From Aedes albopictus (Eukaryota; Arthropoda; Insecta; Diptera; Culicidae), in NCBI RefSeq assembly GCF_035046485.1, contig NC_085136.1, positions 75,347,734 to 75,411,733 on the forward strand: 64,000 nucleotides of DNA, given 5' to 3'. Position 1 is the stretch's first letter. Each line of letters starts with the position of its first letter. Shown here piece by piece: positions 34,839 through 45,532 of the stretch. A program made the translations under genes and the position numbers. The notes beneath the pieces are model-generated. The model saw only the letters and a program-made list of their open reading frames with translations. It did no database searches and was not told the DNA's origin.

Positions 34839-37800
34839 ATTCATTCATTTTCATTTATTTAGTTCACATCAAATTCATGATAATACTGAATCAACAATTT
34901 GCCGCCATAATACTCGATTTGCAGCTGCAGCTCTCCATCCTCGGTCACGCCCAACACTCGCCAGATCACGCTCCACCTGGTCCGCCCATCGTGCTCTCTG
35001 CGCTCCACGCCTTCTTGTACCAACCGGATGGTTAGCAAACACCAACTTTGCAGGGTTGTTGTCCGGCATTCTTGCCACATGCCCTGCCCACCGTATCCTT
35101 CCAGCTTTGGCCACTTTCTGGATACTGTGTTCGCCGTAAAGTGCAGCGAGCTCGTGGTTCATCCTTCTCCGCCACACACCGTTCTGCTGCACACCGCCGA
35201 AGATCGTCCTTAGCAACCGTCGCTCGAAAACTCCAAGTGCTTGCAGGTCCTCCTCGAGCATCGTCCATGTCTCGTGTCCGTAGAGAACCACCGGTCTTAT
35301 TAACGTCTTGTACATGGTACATTTGGTGCGGGGGTGAATCTTTTTTGACCGCAGTTTCTTCTGGAGCCCATAGTAGGCACGACTTCCACTGATGATGCGC
35401 CTTCGTATTTCACGGCTCACCTTATTGTCAGCCGTTAGCAAGGAACCGAGGTAGACGAATTCTTCTACCACCTCGAAAGTATCCCCGTCTATCGTAACAT
35501 TGCTGCCAAGGCTTGTCCTGTCTCGCTCAGTCCCACCTACCAGCATGTACTTTGTCTTAGCCGCATTCACTACCAGTCCGACCTTTGCTGCTTCACGTTT
35601 CAGGCGGGTGTACAGTTCTGCCACCGTTCCAAATGTTCTGGCAATAATATCCATGTCATCCGCAAAACAGACAAATTGGCTGGATTTCGGAAAGATCGTA
35701 CCCCGGCTGTTGGGCCCGGCTCGTCGCATAACACCTTCCAGGGCGATGTTGAATAGTAGGCAGGAAAGTCCATCACCTTGTCGTAGTCCCCGTCGAGATT
35801 CAAATGAACTGGATAGTACACCCGAAATCCTTACGCTGTTCTGCACACCGTCCATCGTTGCTCTTATCAGTCTAGTCAGCTTCCCGGGAAAGCTGTTCTC
35901 GTCCATAATTTTCCATAGCTCTGTGCGGTCGATACTGTCGTATGCCGCTTTGAAGTCGATGAACAGGTGATGCGTTGGGACCTGGTATTCACGGCATTTC
36001 TGGAGGATTTGCCGTACGGTGAAGATCTGGTCCGTTGTCGACCGGCCGTCGATGAAACCGGCTTGGTAACTTCCCACGAACTCATTTACTTTAGGTGAAA
36101 GACGACGGAAGATGATCTGGGATAGCATTTTGTAGGCGGCATTCAAAATGGTGATCGCTCGAAAGTTCTCACACATTAACTTGTCGCCTTTCTTGTGGGT
36201 GGGACAGATTATCCCTTCCTTCCACTCCTCCGGTAGCTGTTCGGTCTCTCAGATCTTGACTACTAACTGGTGCAGACAGGTGGCCAACTTTTCCGGGCCC
36301 ATCTTGATGAGTTCTGCTGCGATACCGTCCTTACCAGCCGCTTTGTTGTTTTTGAGCTGGTGGATGGCATCCTTAACTTCCCTCAGCGTGGGAGTTGGTT
36401 CGTTCCCGTCCTCTGCTGCACCAACATAGTCATTTCCTCCGCTGCCTTGATCCTCCGTGCCTACATTCCTTTCGCCATTCAGGTGCTCGTCGAAGTGCTG
36501 CTTCTACCTTTCGATCACCTCACGTTTGTCCGTCAGGAGGCTCCCTTCCTTATCCCTGCATATTTCGGCTTGCGGCACGTAGCCTTTGCGGGATGCGTTA
36601 AGCTTCTGGTAGAACTTGCGTGTTTTCTGTGAACGGCACAGCAGTTCCATTTCCTCGCACTCCGCTTCTTCCAGGCGGCGCTTTTTCTCACGGAAGAGAC
36701 GGGTCTGCTGCTTCCGCTTCTGTCTGTATCGCTCCACATTCTGTCGGGTTCCATCCTGCAGCATTACCGCCCGCGCTGCATCTTTCTCCTCCAGAACCGC
36801 TCTGCACTCGAACCAATCGTTTCGTCGACTCCGTTCTACGTACCCGATAGTGCTCTCGGCTGCGTTGTTGATGGCTGCTTTCACTGTACTCCAGCAGTCC
36901 TCTAGAGGGGCCACATCGAGCACACCCTCGTCCGGCAACGCTGCCTCGAGATTCTGCGCGTATGCGGTGGCGACATCCGGTTGCTTCAGTCGCTCTAGAT
37001 CGTACCGGGGCGGCCGCCGGTAATGTACATTGTTAATAACGGAGAGTTTTGGGCGCAGTTTAACCATCACCAGGTAGTGATCGGAGTCGATATTAGCGCC
37101 ACGATAGGTCCTGACGTCGATAATGTCGGAGAAGTGCCGTCCATCAATCAGAACGTGGTCGATTTGCGATTCCGTTTGTTGTGGTGATCTCCAGGTGCAA
37201 CGATACGGGAGGCTGTGCTGGAAAAAGGTGCTACGAATGGCCATGTTCTTGGAGGCGGCGAAATCGATGAGGTGTAGGCCATTTTCGTTCGTCAGCTGGT
37301 GGGCGCTGAACTTTCCAATCGTCGGTCTGAATTCCTCCTCCTGGCCTACCTGAGCGTTTAGATCCCCTATGATGATCTTGACGTCGTGGTTTGGGCAGCG
37401 GTCGTACTCGCGTTCGAGCTGCGCGTAAAATGCGTCTTTGTCATCATCAGTGCTTCCGGAGTGAGGGCTGTGCACGTTTATTATGCTAATGTTGAAGAAT
37501 CGGCCCTTGATCCTCAACCTGCACATTCTTTCGTCGATCGGCCACCAACCGATCACGCGCCTCTGCATGTCGCCCATCACTATAAAAGCTGTTCCCAGCT
37601 CACGTGTGTTGCCGCAACTCTGGTAGATAGTATGATTACCTCTAAACGTTCGCACCATAGATCCTTTCCAACACACCTCCTGCAGCGCTACGATTCCGAA
37701 CCCGCGGTCCTTCAGTATATCGGCGAGTATGCGGGTGCTCCCGATGAAGTTGAGAGATCTGCAGTTCCACGTACCGAGCTTCCAATCGCAAGTCCCTTTC

Positions 37801-38069
37801 CGTCGCTGTGGTCGTCGCCATTGGTATCGGTTCGCATTCTTCTCTTGTTGATTTTCCGGTGCTAGTCTTTTTTACGGCTGGCTCGCAGGGCCTGACACCA
37901 ACCCACTAACCCAGGGAGCTGGGCTTACCTTCCCGGAAGCTACGGGTTCTGCATTGGCATTTCCTCCAACTACAGTGCTAAATAGCTAGGCTCGAGCGCC
38001 AGTCTTCGCCGGGGGTGGTGTTTTTAATGGGCGCCCAGGAGATAATATTTTACCTGAGATTCCACCCCC
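34839..38069 (-). mobile_element. Near full-length RTE-like non-LTR retrotransposon
   Basis: An element of 3231 bp flanked by an exact 14-bp duplication ATCCTCGATATAGC at 34825-34838 and 38070-38083. On the minus strand it runs from a GC-rich 5' region, through one endonuclease-RT frame, to a short 3' UTR ending in an AATGAATGAATG tail, a simple-repeat tail typical of RTE elements. Order and motifs (EN then RT, FADD active site, one ORF) suggest the RTE clade, perhaps JAM1-like; the clade name is from memory. The exact TSD and mild damage make it one of the younger insertions in the window. Confidence 0.85.
34875..37871 (-). pseudogene. RTE endonuclease-reverse transcriptase ORF, two in-frame stops
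   Basis: One frame is open from just after a TAA at 37874-37872 down to 34875, broken only by TAG at 36506-36504 and TGA at 36251-36249. Both replace a Trp codon (TGG) still present in the related copy at about 49.96 and 50.22 kb. The N-terminal part is an AP-like endonuclease: TWNCRSLN, ALQEVCW (catalytic Glu), GDLNAQVG and the terminal SDH (about 37079). The C-terminal part is the RT: FIDFKAAYD, RQGDGLS and FADD (about 35666-35655), then a C-terminal WAGHVAR/RWADQVERD region. It copies element RNA into nicked target DNA. No in-frame ATG precedes the catalytic Glu; an ATG at 37837 is one frame off, so a small indel near 37800 may have cut the start. Confidence 0.85.
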
Positions 38070-38173
38070 ATCCTCGATATAGCGTACCCTCGATATAGCG
38101 AATTCGATATAGCGTACATTTTGCTTCGATATAACGTACAATATTGAAATTTTTTATTTTTCCTAGGAATTAA

Positions 38174-39501
38174 GGTACCCCGGGGCAAGTGGGACCTAAA
38201 AAAATGCTAGTTTAGTTTTGTCAAGCCAAAAAATTTCGATCATAAATAATTTTATAATTTCAATGGTTCTAAAAGACATTGTTGGTATATTTCTTCTTAT
38301 TAATGGGCATTAAAACTGTTTCAAAATTTTTACATTCTGTATATTATGCATATAATGAAAAGTGGAGTAGATCTTTATTTACTCCGTATCATGGGGCAAG
38401 TGGGACCTATTTGGAATGTTTATACAAATGGCTATATATGGTTGCTGCTTATATGTAAGGTAGCATAAATTATAAATATCTTATGCGAATATTTATGTTT
38501 AGCGATATATGTTAGAAGAGTTTTGTGGTGTCGTGCATAAATTACGTAACACATATAATGATAAATCGCAGTAAAAAATGATTTAACTCTAGCAGCTCGT
38601 GCAAAACAAATTGATTTTTTTTTCATACAAAAAGCGCCACAAAGTTAAATGCCGAAAGATTTCCAAACGTGCTGTTCATATTACGTAGTTGATGAATCTT
38701 GCCAAAAGATTTTTCAAGCTTTACAGATGTTATGTTTTCCCATACATAATTTTACGATCATTAAACCCATATTTTTAAATCGTGAACTTTGCATAAGTCG
38801 TTTTCCAATTTTTTCATACTTTATGGCCGATTCCTTAACACTCAGAAAAACTCATTATGCAGCGAAAAACGAAAAAAAAAAATAGAATCTGCTTGGATGA
38901 AAATAAAAAAAAGATGGTTTCGAAAAAAAATATGTACTACCCAAGAATCAGCTATATCATCAGAATAAAAGTAATTAAGTATAATTAATCGATTGATTAC
39001 TTAAGGCGCCGACTTTTACTTCACTTTTGTGTGAATTTCGACTTAGGCTGTAGAAAGCGAGGTCAAACTATGAAAATGTGTTTGTTTACTCTCATAGGTC
39101 TCACTTACCCCAGATGCTGAAATGCACTGGGGCAAGTGAGAGCAGTTATCTAAAGGTAACAAATGAAAATAAATTACAGCTTTTTCGCCTAAAACAATTT
39201 GCAAGCACTCCAAATATTATCCTAAAACCGAAAAAGTTTTACTTTATTTGATATTCTATTTTAAAACGACGAATGTAGTGGGATACGCTAATCTCACTTA
39301 GTGAATTGAAAATGGCATATGAACAACAATAACATATATGGTCTCTTTATGATGAGAACAATAACAATTTTTGAATTCAAAGTATCCGTCTATGTGATAC
39401 CTATGTTTTCCATGAAGAATGTTTGCCTTGAAAATGAAAAATAAAAAAAATTATAGCTGTAGGTCTCACTTGCCCCGGATTCTCACTTGCCCCGGGGTAC
39501 C
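38174..39501. mobile_element. 1.33-kb TIR element, CCCCGGGGCAAGTG ends
   Basis: Left GGTACCCCGGGGCAAGTGGG and right CACTTGCCCCGGGGTACC. An extra GCAAGTG copy occurs near each end (38396 and 39466). Flanks are TTAA at 38170-38173 and TTAC at 39502-39505, which would fit a TTAA inserter; because GGTACC is palindromic, a TA duplication inside it is equally possible. No transposase frame. Interior ORFs (38432-38626, 38649-38885, 39401-39619) show no domain. Confidence 0.7.
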
Positions 39502-39895
39502 TTACCTTCAGATATACTACGAAATCACTCAAATCAATGATAAGTTGCAGCTTTAGCCTTGTTACCCAGAATAAGCGCAATTTGGGGAAAAATTTGGTGT
39601 ACGTTATATCGAAGCACAAAAAACGAAATTACTTCTTCGTGAAAACTCATGTTTTTCATTATTGGTTTTGTGAATTTCACCGAAAGCATTGTTTGGGTTT
39701 AATTTTACGTCGAATACATCAACACTTGCATAAAAAATATTAAATTTTTGTTTGCTTCGATATAACGTACAAAGAGAAAGAAATTTTGTACGTTATATCG
39801 AAGAGTACCTGTATTACCATAGCACACTCACAGTTAAAAACTGTTGATGTGTTCATGCAACACTAAGCTGAAAAACAGGCTACTAAAAAAAAGTA

Positions 39896-40009
39896 GCTGC
39901 ATAAAAGCTTATGGAGCAAACGCATTCGGAAGAAAGCTCGTTTAAGCTCTTATGCAGAAAAAATGTTAGTTGGGAGTTGTTTTGAATAGGAAATTAGCCA
40001 ATCCTCCAG
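39896..40009. repeat. Short hairpin downstream of the SINE tail
   Basis: CTGCATAAAAGCTTA at about 39897 pairs with TAAGCTCTTATGCAG at about 39944. Otherwise unremarkable. Confidence 0.5.
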
Positions 40010-41180
40010 GAGTGATTTCTTTAGTAATTCCTTCAGAGATTCCTCCGGGATTTGTCACTTCTTCAAGGACTTTCTTCAGGGATTCAATCAAGAAGTTCTC
40101 CAGGAGATCTTTTACGATTTCCATCAGAAAATTCTTTAAAATCACCGTCAGGGATTTTTCCTGGAGTTCATTCAGAAATTCGTTCTGGAAGTTCATCAGG
40201 AATTGTTAAAGGAATACGAGTTTTTTCAAGAATTTCTCTAGAAGTACTGTTACTAGTTTCTCCTGGAGTTCATTCATAGATTCCTCTAGAAATTTCTCCT
40301 GAAATTACCCCAGGAATTTCTTCTTCGATACCATCAGGAATTTCTCCATGGTTTTCTTCAGGAATTTCCTCAATGATTCCTTCAGAAATTTCTTCAAAAA
40401 CCCTCCGGGAGTTTTCTCTGGAATTTCTTCAATAACTCCTCTAGAGCTTTCATCAGGAATTTCTCCAGCAAGTCCTTCGTCTTGGAACTCTTTGAGGAAT
40501 TTACTTTGAAGTTTTTTGGGGGATTCCTCCTCCCCTTCATTGATTACTCCAGGAATACTTTCAGTAATTTCTCCAGGAAGCTTTAGGGGGTTCCTCTAGG
40601 AATTTCTTCTTGAATTCCTTCAGGAATCACCTGAGGGGTTGTCTTGGCAATCTTTGAGTGATTTCTCCTGGAATTGCTAAAGAGAATCTAGGGACTCCAT
40701 CAAAGGATTTCTCCAGGAACTTCTACAGAAATTTCTGCTTAAATTCCTCCAGCGATATCTCCAGGAACTCCTTCACTGTATTCTACAGGAACTCCTTCGT
40801 AGATTTGTACAGGAACTACTTCAGGGACTCCTAAAAGAACTCCTTCAGGAATTTCACCAGGATTGTCTAGAAAGTCCATCAGAAATTTCTCCTGGAATTC
40901 TTTGAGGCATTTCACCAGGAGTTCGTTGAGATTTTTTTTCTGAAATTTCTTTGGAGATTCTTATAGCAACTCCTTCAGTCCAGGAGTTTCTAGTATTCAC
41001 CAGGAATTTCTTCAGGGATTCTTCAAGGAACTTTTTCATTTAAATTCTTTGAGAGATTTCTCCTGGAGTTCCATGATAAACGTCTGCTATAATTGCTGGA
41101 GAGATTACCAGGAATGGCTTCAGGAGATCCTCCAGAATCTTATTGAAGGATTTCTTCAGAGATTTTTTCAAAGATTCTTC
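40010..41180. repeat. 24-bp minisatellite, forward polarity
   Basis: The clearest stretch of the unit in the window: TTCCTCCAGCGATATCTCC, AGGAACTCCTTCAC and similar at 24-bp steps at about 40730-40830. Pseudo-ORFs on both strands are discarded. Confidence 0.85.
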
Positions 41181-41289
41181 GACCACTTCGACTTCCTCAC
41201 CTAATTTGCAGCTCTTTTGTGCACTAGGGCACTGTATGAGCGACTCCAATTGACAGCTGCTCTTACACTTTGCACAGCGCCTTAATTCA

Positions 41290-41627
41290 TTCTATTCTAA
41301 TTCTAATATATTAATCAAACAGAGTGCCTTTGCGCTGCTGTTACTTTTCTACCCTGTCCATGCTGGAATGATGAGCACGAGGATGTTGATGAGCGGCTCT
41401 TGTACCTTTTCCGGTCCGATTGGAGGTCCAATATGAGTTGCCGTTAGCCGATATCCAAGTTTCCGGGATCGTTAGAGTATATGCACATTGCACATAAGAG
41501 GGTCAGGTGACCTCCGATCTCGGGAGGAAGAGCTACTGACGAAAAATTTGCAAGTGCCGGGGCTGGGATCGAACAGATGGCCATCCGCTTATGAAGTGAA
41601 CGTGTAGTCACTACGCCACGGGCGCCG
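41290..41627 (-). mobile_element. tRNA-derived SINE, second type
   Basis: Read on the minus strand from 41627: GCGCCCGTGGCGTAGTGACT (A box TGGCGTAGTGAC at about 41605-41619), then CTGTTCGATCCCAGCC (B box at about 41563-41575), then an unrelated body ending in an AATTAGAATAGAATGAATTAAG tail (given here in two parts: AATTAGAATAG, AATGAATTAAG). The head differs from the Feilai-like copies. It sits inside the 24-bp array. The left end is approximate. It is not a functional tRNA, since there is no full cloverleaf. Confidence 0.7.
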
Positions 41628-41634
41628 GGATTTA

Positions 41635-42390
41635 CTTTGAGGGATTCCTCCAGAAACAGTGATTTCTCTGGGCATTTCTTCAGGGATTTATCCAGGAACT
41701 CCTCCAAGGACTCCTCAAGCAGCTTATTCAAAGATCTCACCGTTAAAAATTTGAAGTTTTCCTTCACGAAAGGAGTTCCTTCAGGGGTTCCACATGAAGT
41801 TCGTCAAGTGCTTCCACAGCGATTCTCTAATAGTTCCATAAAAAAATCCTCCAGGTGTTTCTTATGTGATTTCTCCTTCAAAAGATTTCCAGAGGTTTCT
41901 TCAAGTACTCCTTTAAACTGCATATCCGTACAAACAGGATTTTTTGCAAAACATCATTGTACAACCTCCTTCAAGGGTTCCTCCAGCCCTGTCATCCTCC
42001 TTATTCGCGGTTAGTTGGCATCCAATAAGCTTTATTTCAAAGCCAGCAATGATTTTTGTTTCAAAAGTCTCATCTAAAATGGCGACTACCACTACTCATG
42101 AGATGCACATTTAAAAAAAAAATAGAGTATTTAGGGTGTTCAATGCTAACGCCCTGACAGTACCAGATTGGGTGTATAGAGATTTAAGGCACAAATAAGA
42201 ATCGCATTTCTCTGGGGTTCCTCCAGGAGTTCCTTATGTAGATCCTCCTGAAGTTTCTTCAGTGATTCCTCCAGGAGTTTTTTTTTCCTAGGGTTCTTTC
42301 AGGAGTTCCTTCAGGCGTAAATATATTCTTCGGGGGTTTCTCTAGGAAAGCCCAGCTTTCTTGTAGCATTCGGCTTTTGAACAATGAATT
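41635..42390. repeat. 24-bp minisatellite, continued, with a non-repeat insert
   Basis: Forward unit at about 41635-42000 and 42205-42350 (TTCCTCCAGGAGTTCC). About 42010-42200 is unrelated DNA. The 125-aa plus ORF at 41637-42014 is a repeat translation. Confidence 0.75.
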
Positions 42391-42502
42391 CGTTCTGCTC
42401 CATATTTTTTGCAATGCGCTGAAACTAAAACCTACGCATACAGAAACGTCTTAGAACTACATACAAATCCTTATAATAGTTATATACGAATTATCTTTAC
42501 TT

Positions 42503-42810
42503 ATATGAAAAACAAAAATTTCGAGAAATGCCAAGTCTTACCTCCTAAATCATTTGTTTTGGATTCCCAGAAGCTACGTTCAAAATTTGAGCAAAATCCG
42601 TTGAGCCTAAGGGGGCGCTCAGAACGCTTGAAGTTTGTATGTGAAAACTTGGCCAAATGTATGCAGAAATTTAAGGTTTTCGAATGTTGCCGCTAATTGG
42701 CGCTGTAAGCGTTCAATAATTAAACCCTTTGGTATTATTGTAAGTGACTATCTGCCAAAGAACTTTGTGGAAAATGATCCAACGGATGTGAAAAAAGTTA
42801 TACCCTAAGT
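42503..42810. mobile_element. Single arm of the 20.9-kb foldback family
   Basis: ATATGAAAAACAAAAATTTCG, CCAAGTCTTACCTCCTAAATC, GAGCAAAATCC, GGGGGCGCTCAGAA and TATGCAGAAATTTAAGG match the left arm of 20893-21814 in order. No opposite arm is present, so it is a fragment or a solo arm. Confidence 0.75.
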
Positions 42811-42825
42811 ATGATTTTTGGGAGC

Positions 42826-43465
42826 AGAATTTTACCCGTGCAGAGAACGAAAAGTGCTTCGAGCGACGGGGCATAATAGGTGGAATTCCTCCAGCAAGGG
42901 GCGATTCAAATATGACGTCCATCATTTTTCGGGAATTTTAGACCCCCCCTCCCCCCTCTGTCACGCTTTTTCGTATACCTTATACATGGAGTGTCACACT
43001 TTTTCAGATCCCCCCTCCCCCCTAAACTATGGACGTCATTTTTGAATGACCCCCAAGGGTAGATGGACTGAACGCACAGGCTCATACCGAAGGTGTCTAA
43101 ATGGACGGGTAGGCCCTATGGCGAGGTGAACTTTCATTTGACACAATTCATGCAAATATAATATATTAAAAATCTTTGATTCATGTCAGGCCATGGATGT
43201 TTTAGGTGGTATGTATCTGCACAGATTCGAACACGCAGGCTCCCCCACATGTCCAGAGCACCGGAGATTGCGACGAGATCGTGGAGCACGTGCTCTTTTA
43301 ATGTCCAGGCTTCATGGAGCAAAGGTCGTGTATGCAAGATATATGTGGTAGAGATATAGCTCCGGACAACATTTTCGAAAGGATGTGTATGTGTACGGGG
43401 ATGGACAAGTGGGATTCCGTTATTTTCAAGGTCTCCCGAACCGTACTTGAACTACAGAGAAAATA
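42826..43465 (+). pseudogene. LINE ORF2 C-terminal fragment (R1/LOA-like), decayed
   Basis: Forward translation around a later MITE gives WNSSSKGRWTER, then GEL-FDT, then a zinc-ribbon-like VEHVLF-stop-CPGF and PDNIFERM..MDKWDSVIF..LELQRK followed by a stop. This order is the usual C-terminus of R1/LOA-type LINE ORF2 downstream of the RT. There is an internal stop in the zinc region, frameshifts, and a small local duplication of ATTCATG near 43149-43190. The RT domain itself is absent. Sequence to about 43770 is probably its 3' UTR. The clade is uncertain. Confidence 0.65.
42898..43053. mobile_element. 156-bp MITE in the LINE fragment, 3-bp TSD CAA
   Basis: Ends GGGGCGATTCAAATATGACG and (reverse complement) GGGGTCATTCAAAAATGACG, with CAA at 42895-42897 and 43054-43056. 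Removing it restores AGC-AAG-GGT in the LINE reading frame, which confirms the boundaries. The C-rich interior (CCCCCCTCCCCCC, twice) is shared with the other GGGG-ended MITEs here. A decayed relative is at about 46760-46880. Confidence 0.8.
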
Positions 43466-44245
43466 ACGGGCCGACCAACAGTAAGTTAAGTTAGCCCCCT
43501 TCCCATCCGGGAGCTTGAGTCCAACGGGTAGTCTAGAGTACTAGCCTGGGTCATGGCTGCCAGGGAAGAGAGGAAAATTTAAGGCAATAGCCGATGGAAC
43601 GCTTACCAGTAGAGAGTACTCACGTACGCTCCCCCTCTAACGGACGTACCGAGTGGGTTTATTCCCACATAACCCGAGGACACACGTCTTGGATATCTGA
43701 TCACCATATTTTCTCATTCTATACCAAAAAAAAGCCTGGTGTTTCTACGCTTCTGCACGTCATATGTTTTTTTTTTCTTCTTCTACTCCCACTCCACTAT
43801 GGTCTAGGGGGCGTCCTCCCCCTGACCCGCCCTAATTTGTTGTGGCCGAGGACCAATCATTCTCTGTCCAGCCACCATTCCCCGGACCTTCCGCCTTTCC
43901 TCGGCCCGGCCCCTGGCGGGGACCGATCCAACCTTCCTGTCTTTCCGGAACGCCTCAAAGAAGACCTCGCTAACCCACTACTTGCGGAGGGGTTTGCCCC
44001 TCCACTACGCCACGCCGCTGCTCGTTTTTATTAGAAATATTGCTTATTGAATACCACGAGTAGTACAGAAAAAAGGTCCAACATGACAGAGCCGTGCAAA
44101 TACTGTGGGGTGTTCAGATACCTCACAGGCTTCGTTAACGATTGAGTATCTTTTTCACCCCCTCGAACTCATTCCTCAGCACGGGTCGCTTGACACCTTG
44201 AATTGGTGAACTCTTACCACCGGATCAGGCCATCCGTAGTTCTAG
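43466..44245. other. Probable LINE 3' UTR and unclassified DNA
   Basis: 43466-43770 follows the LINE stop directly and contains GGGAGCTTGAGTCCAACGGG. 43770-44035 is C-rich without recognised features; its 146-aa ORF (43594-44034) has no domain. 44036-44245 is unclassified. Confidence 0.4.
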
Positions 44246-44420
44246 TCTTGCCCGGCAACTACATGGCTATGAGTATATCGAGCGGTAGGCATGAAGATAC
44301 TCTATGATCAAGGAAGTCAAGGAAATTTCCTGAACGAAAAGTTACTACGCCGACCGGGAATCGAATCTGTCATCCTCAGCGTGGTCATGCTGAATACCCA
44401 CGCCTTCAGAGCAATGGATG
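44246..44420 (-). mobile_element. Feilai-like SINE fragment with B box
   Basis: CATGAAGATACTCTATG, AAGGAAGTCAAGGAAATTTCC, GACCGGGAATCGAATC (complement of the B box GATTCGATTCCCGG) and CATGCTGAATACCCACGCC occur in the same order as at 52100-52235. The tail half (GGCGTAACGTCC) is missing. Minus orientation. Confidence 0.75.
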
Positions 44421-44599
44421 TATGACCCTAAATATCCTGTTTTAGTGCCAGTTTAACCGCCTTGTATCGCTCCGCTCTACCCTCATCGATGCGAGTTTTG
44501 ATCATTTTTCTTGTTCTTAAGCAGGGTGCACGGAACCCGGAGATATCTGGTCGTTCCTAGACAGGCCGTCGGTGATATTCACGATGAGCAATCACTACC

Positions 44600-44998
44600 A
44601 GTGCTGAAAAATTCATTTCGTCATATCTAAATTCAATCACCTACAGCTCATTTTAGAAGCTGAACCTGAGAATATGGTATATGAAAAACTTGTGCGGCTA
44701 GACCAGTTCTGCAAGAAAGTCACGGAAAAACAGTTATTTTTCGAATATTTACGGTAAATGTCACGGACTACCTTTGAAAAATGCCAAATGATATTCACCG
44801 TGAATATCATTTGCATTTTTCGAAGGTAGTTCGTGACATTTACCTTAAATATTCGAAAAATAACTGTTTTTCCGTGACTTTCTTGCAGAACTGGTCTAGT
44901 CGCTAAGTTTTTCATATACCATATTCTCAGGTTCAGCTTCTAAAATGAGCTGTAGGTGATTGAATTTAGATATGACGAAATGAATTTTTCAGCACTGA
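44600..44998. mobile_element. Foldback element with 199-bp near-identical arms
   Basis: The arms meet at 44799 (ATATTCAC C GTGAATAT) and run out to AGTGCTGAAAAATTC/GAATTTTTCAGCACT. Differences are a few substitutions and one or two single-base indels. With almost no spacer, this is a nearly complete 400-bp palindrome. It lies against the left end of an old RTE fragment. The target duplication was not resolved. The minus ORF 44637-44915 reads through the palindrome and is not a gene. Confidence 0.85.
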
Positions 44999-45532
44999 TC
45001 GCTACACACATGTCGGATTGTCAAAGCCTCGATGTGGACCCTCTCTAGAGGACTGCTGGAGTGCAGCAATAGTAGTCATGAACGGCATAGTCGAGAGCAC
45101 CAGCGGATACGTTGATCGAAGTCGACGGAACGAATGGTTTGAAGAATGGCGCGAAAATCATAGGCATGGAAGATAAAGATAACTGAGCATGGCTACCAAA
45201 CGGAAATGATCAACATCGAGGGAAGTTATGAATACCATTCACCTGCTTAAAACCAACGAAGCATCTGGTAAGAGTGGTACAGCAGTAGAACTCCTTTAGA
45301 TTGGCCGTGAAGATATGGTCCTCTGTTGGCATTACAATAACATTACAATGATAATAAAACTGATTCAACAATTCCTTGCCGCAACATTCAGTTCGTGGCT
45401 CCAGTGCTTCATTCTCGGCCGCGCCTCACACTTGAAAGATCGTTCTGTACCTGGTCCGCTCACCTTGTACGCTCTCCCCTAGGTCTTGTTGTACCATCCG
45501 GATCTCTTGCGAATACCAGCTTTGCAGGGTTG

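Larger units (their letters stand above)
34803..39811. mobile_element. TA-flanked Tigger/pogo-like element carrying two later insertions
   Basis: Ends CAGGTATTCTTCGATATAAC and (reverse complement) CAGGTACTCTTCGATATAAC, flanked by TA at 34801-34802 and 39812-39813. Subterminal copies of TTCGATATAACGTAC and CTCGATATAGCG lie at 34826, 38071-38105, 38127, 39600 and 39750, as is typical of transposase-binding repeats. Removing the RTE (34839-38069) and the CCCCGGGG element (38174-39501) leaves about 450 bp, a non-autonomous MITE. Confidence 0.8.
34384..39895 (+). mobile_element. Feilai-like SINE split into three pieces by nested insertions
   Basis: Compared with the better copy at 51992-52252, the head is at 34384-34437 (GTAAAAGCATGGGAATCCAGC), the middle at 34703-34800 (GGTTCGATTCCCGGTCGCTCC, AGGAAATTTTCTTGACTTC, GCCACACGATATACACATG) and the tail at 39814-39895 (ACAGTTAAAAACTGT, AACACTAAGCTGAAAAACAG). 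The first gap is a 265-bp TIR element inserted within the B box; the second is a 5-kb TA-flanked element. Pieces are collinear and in plus orientation. The SINE is therefore the oldest layer of this nest. Confidence 0.75.

Noticed and set aside
35500..37676. RT and endonuclease ORFs as host genes
   Set aside because: EN and RT motifs, a flanking 14-bp TSD and a tandem-repeat tail identify a retrotransposon.
41563..41627. tRNA gene suggested by A and B boxes
   Set aside because: No complete cloverleaf is apparent, and the boxes head a SINE body with a simple tail.
44637..44915. 92-aa minus-strand ORF
   Set aside because: Reads through a palindrome; the second half is the complement of the first.
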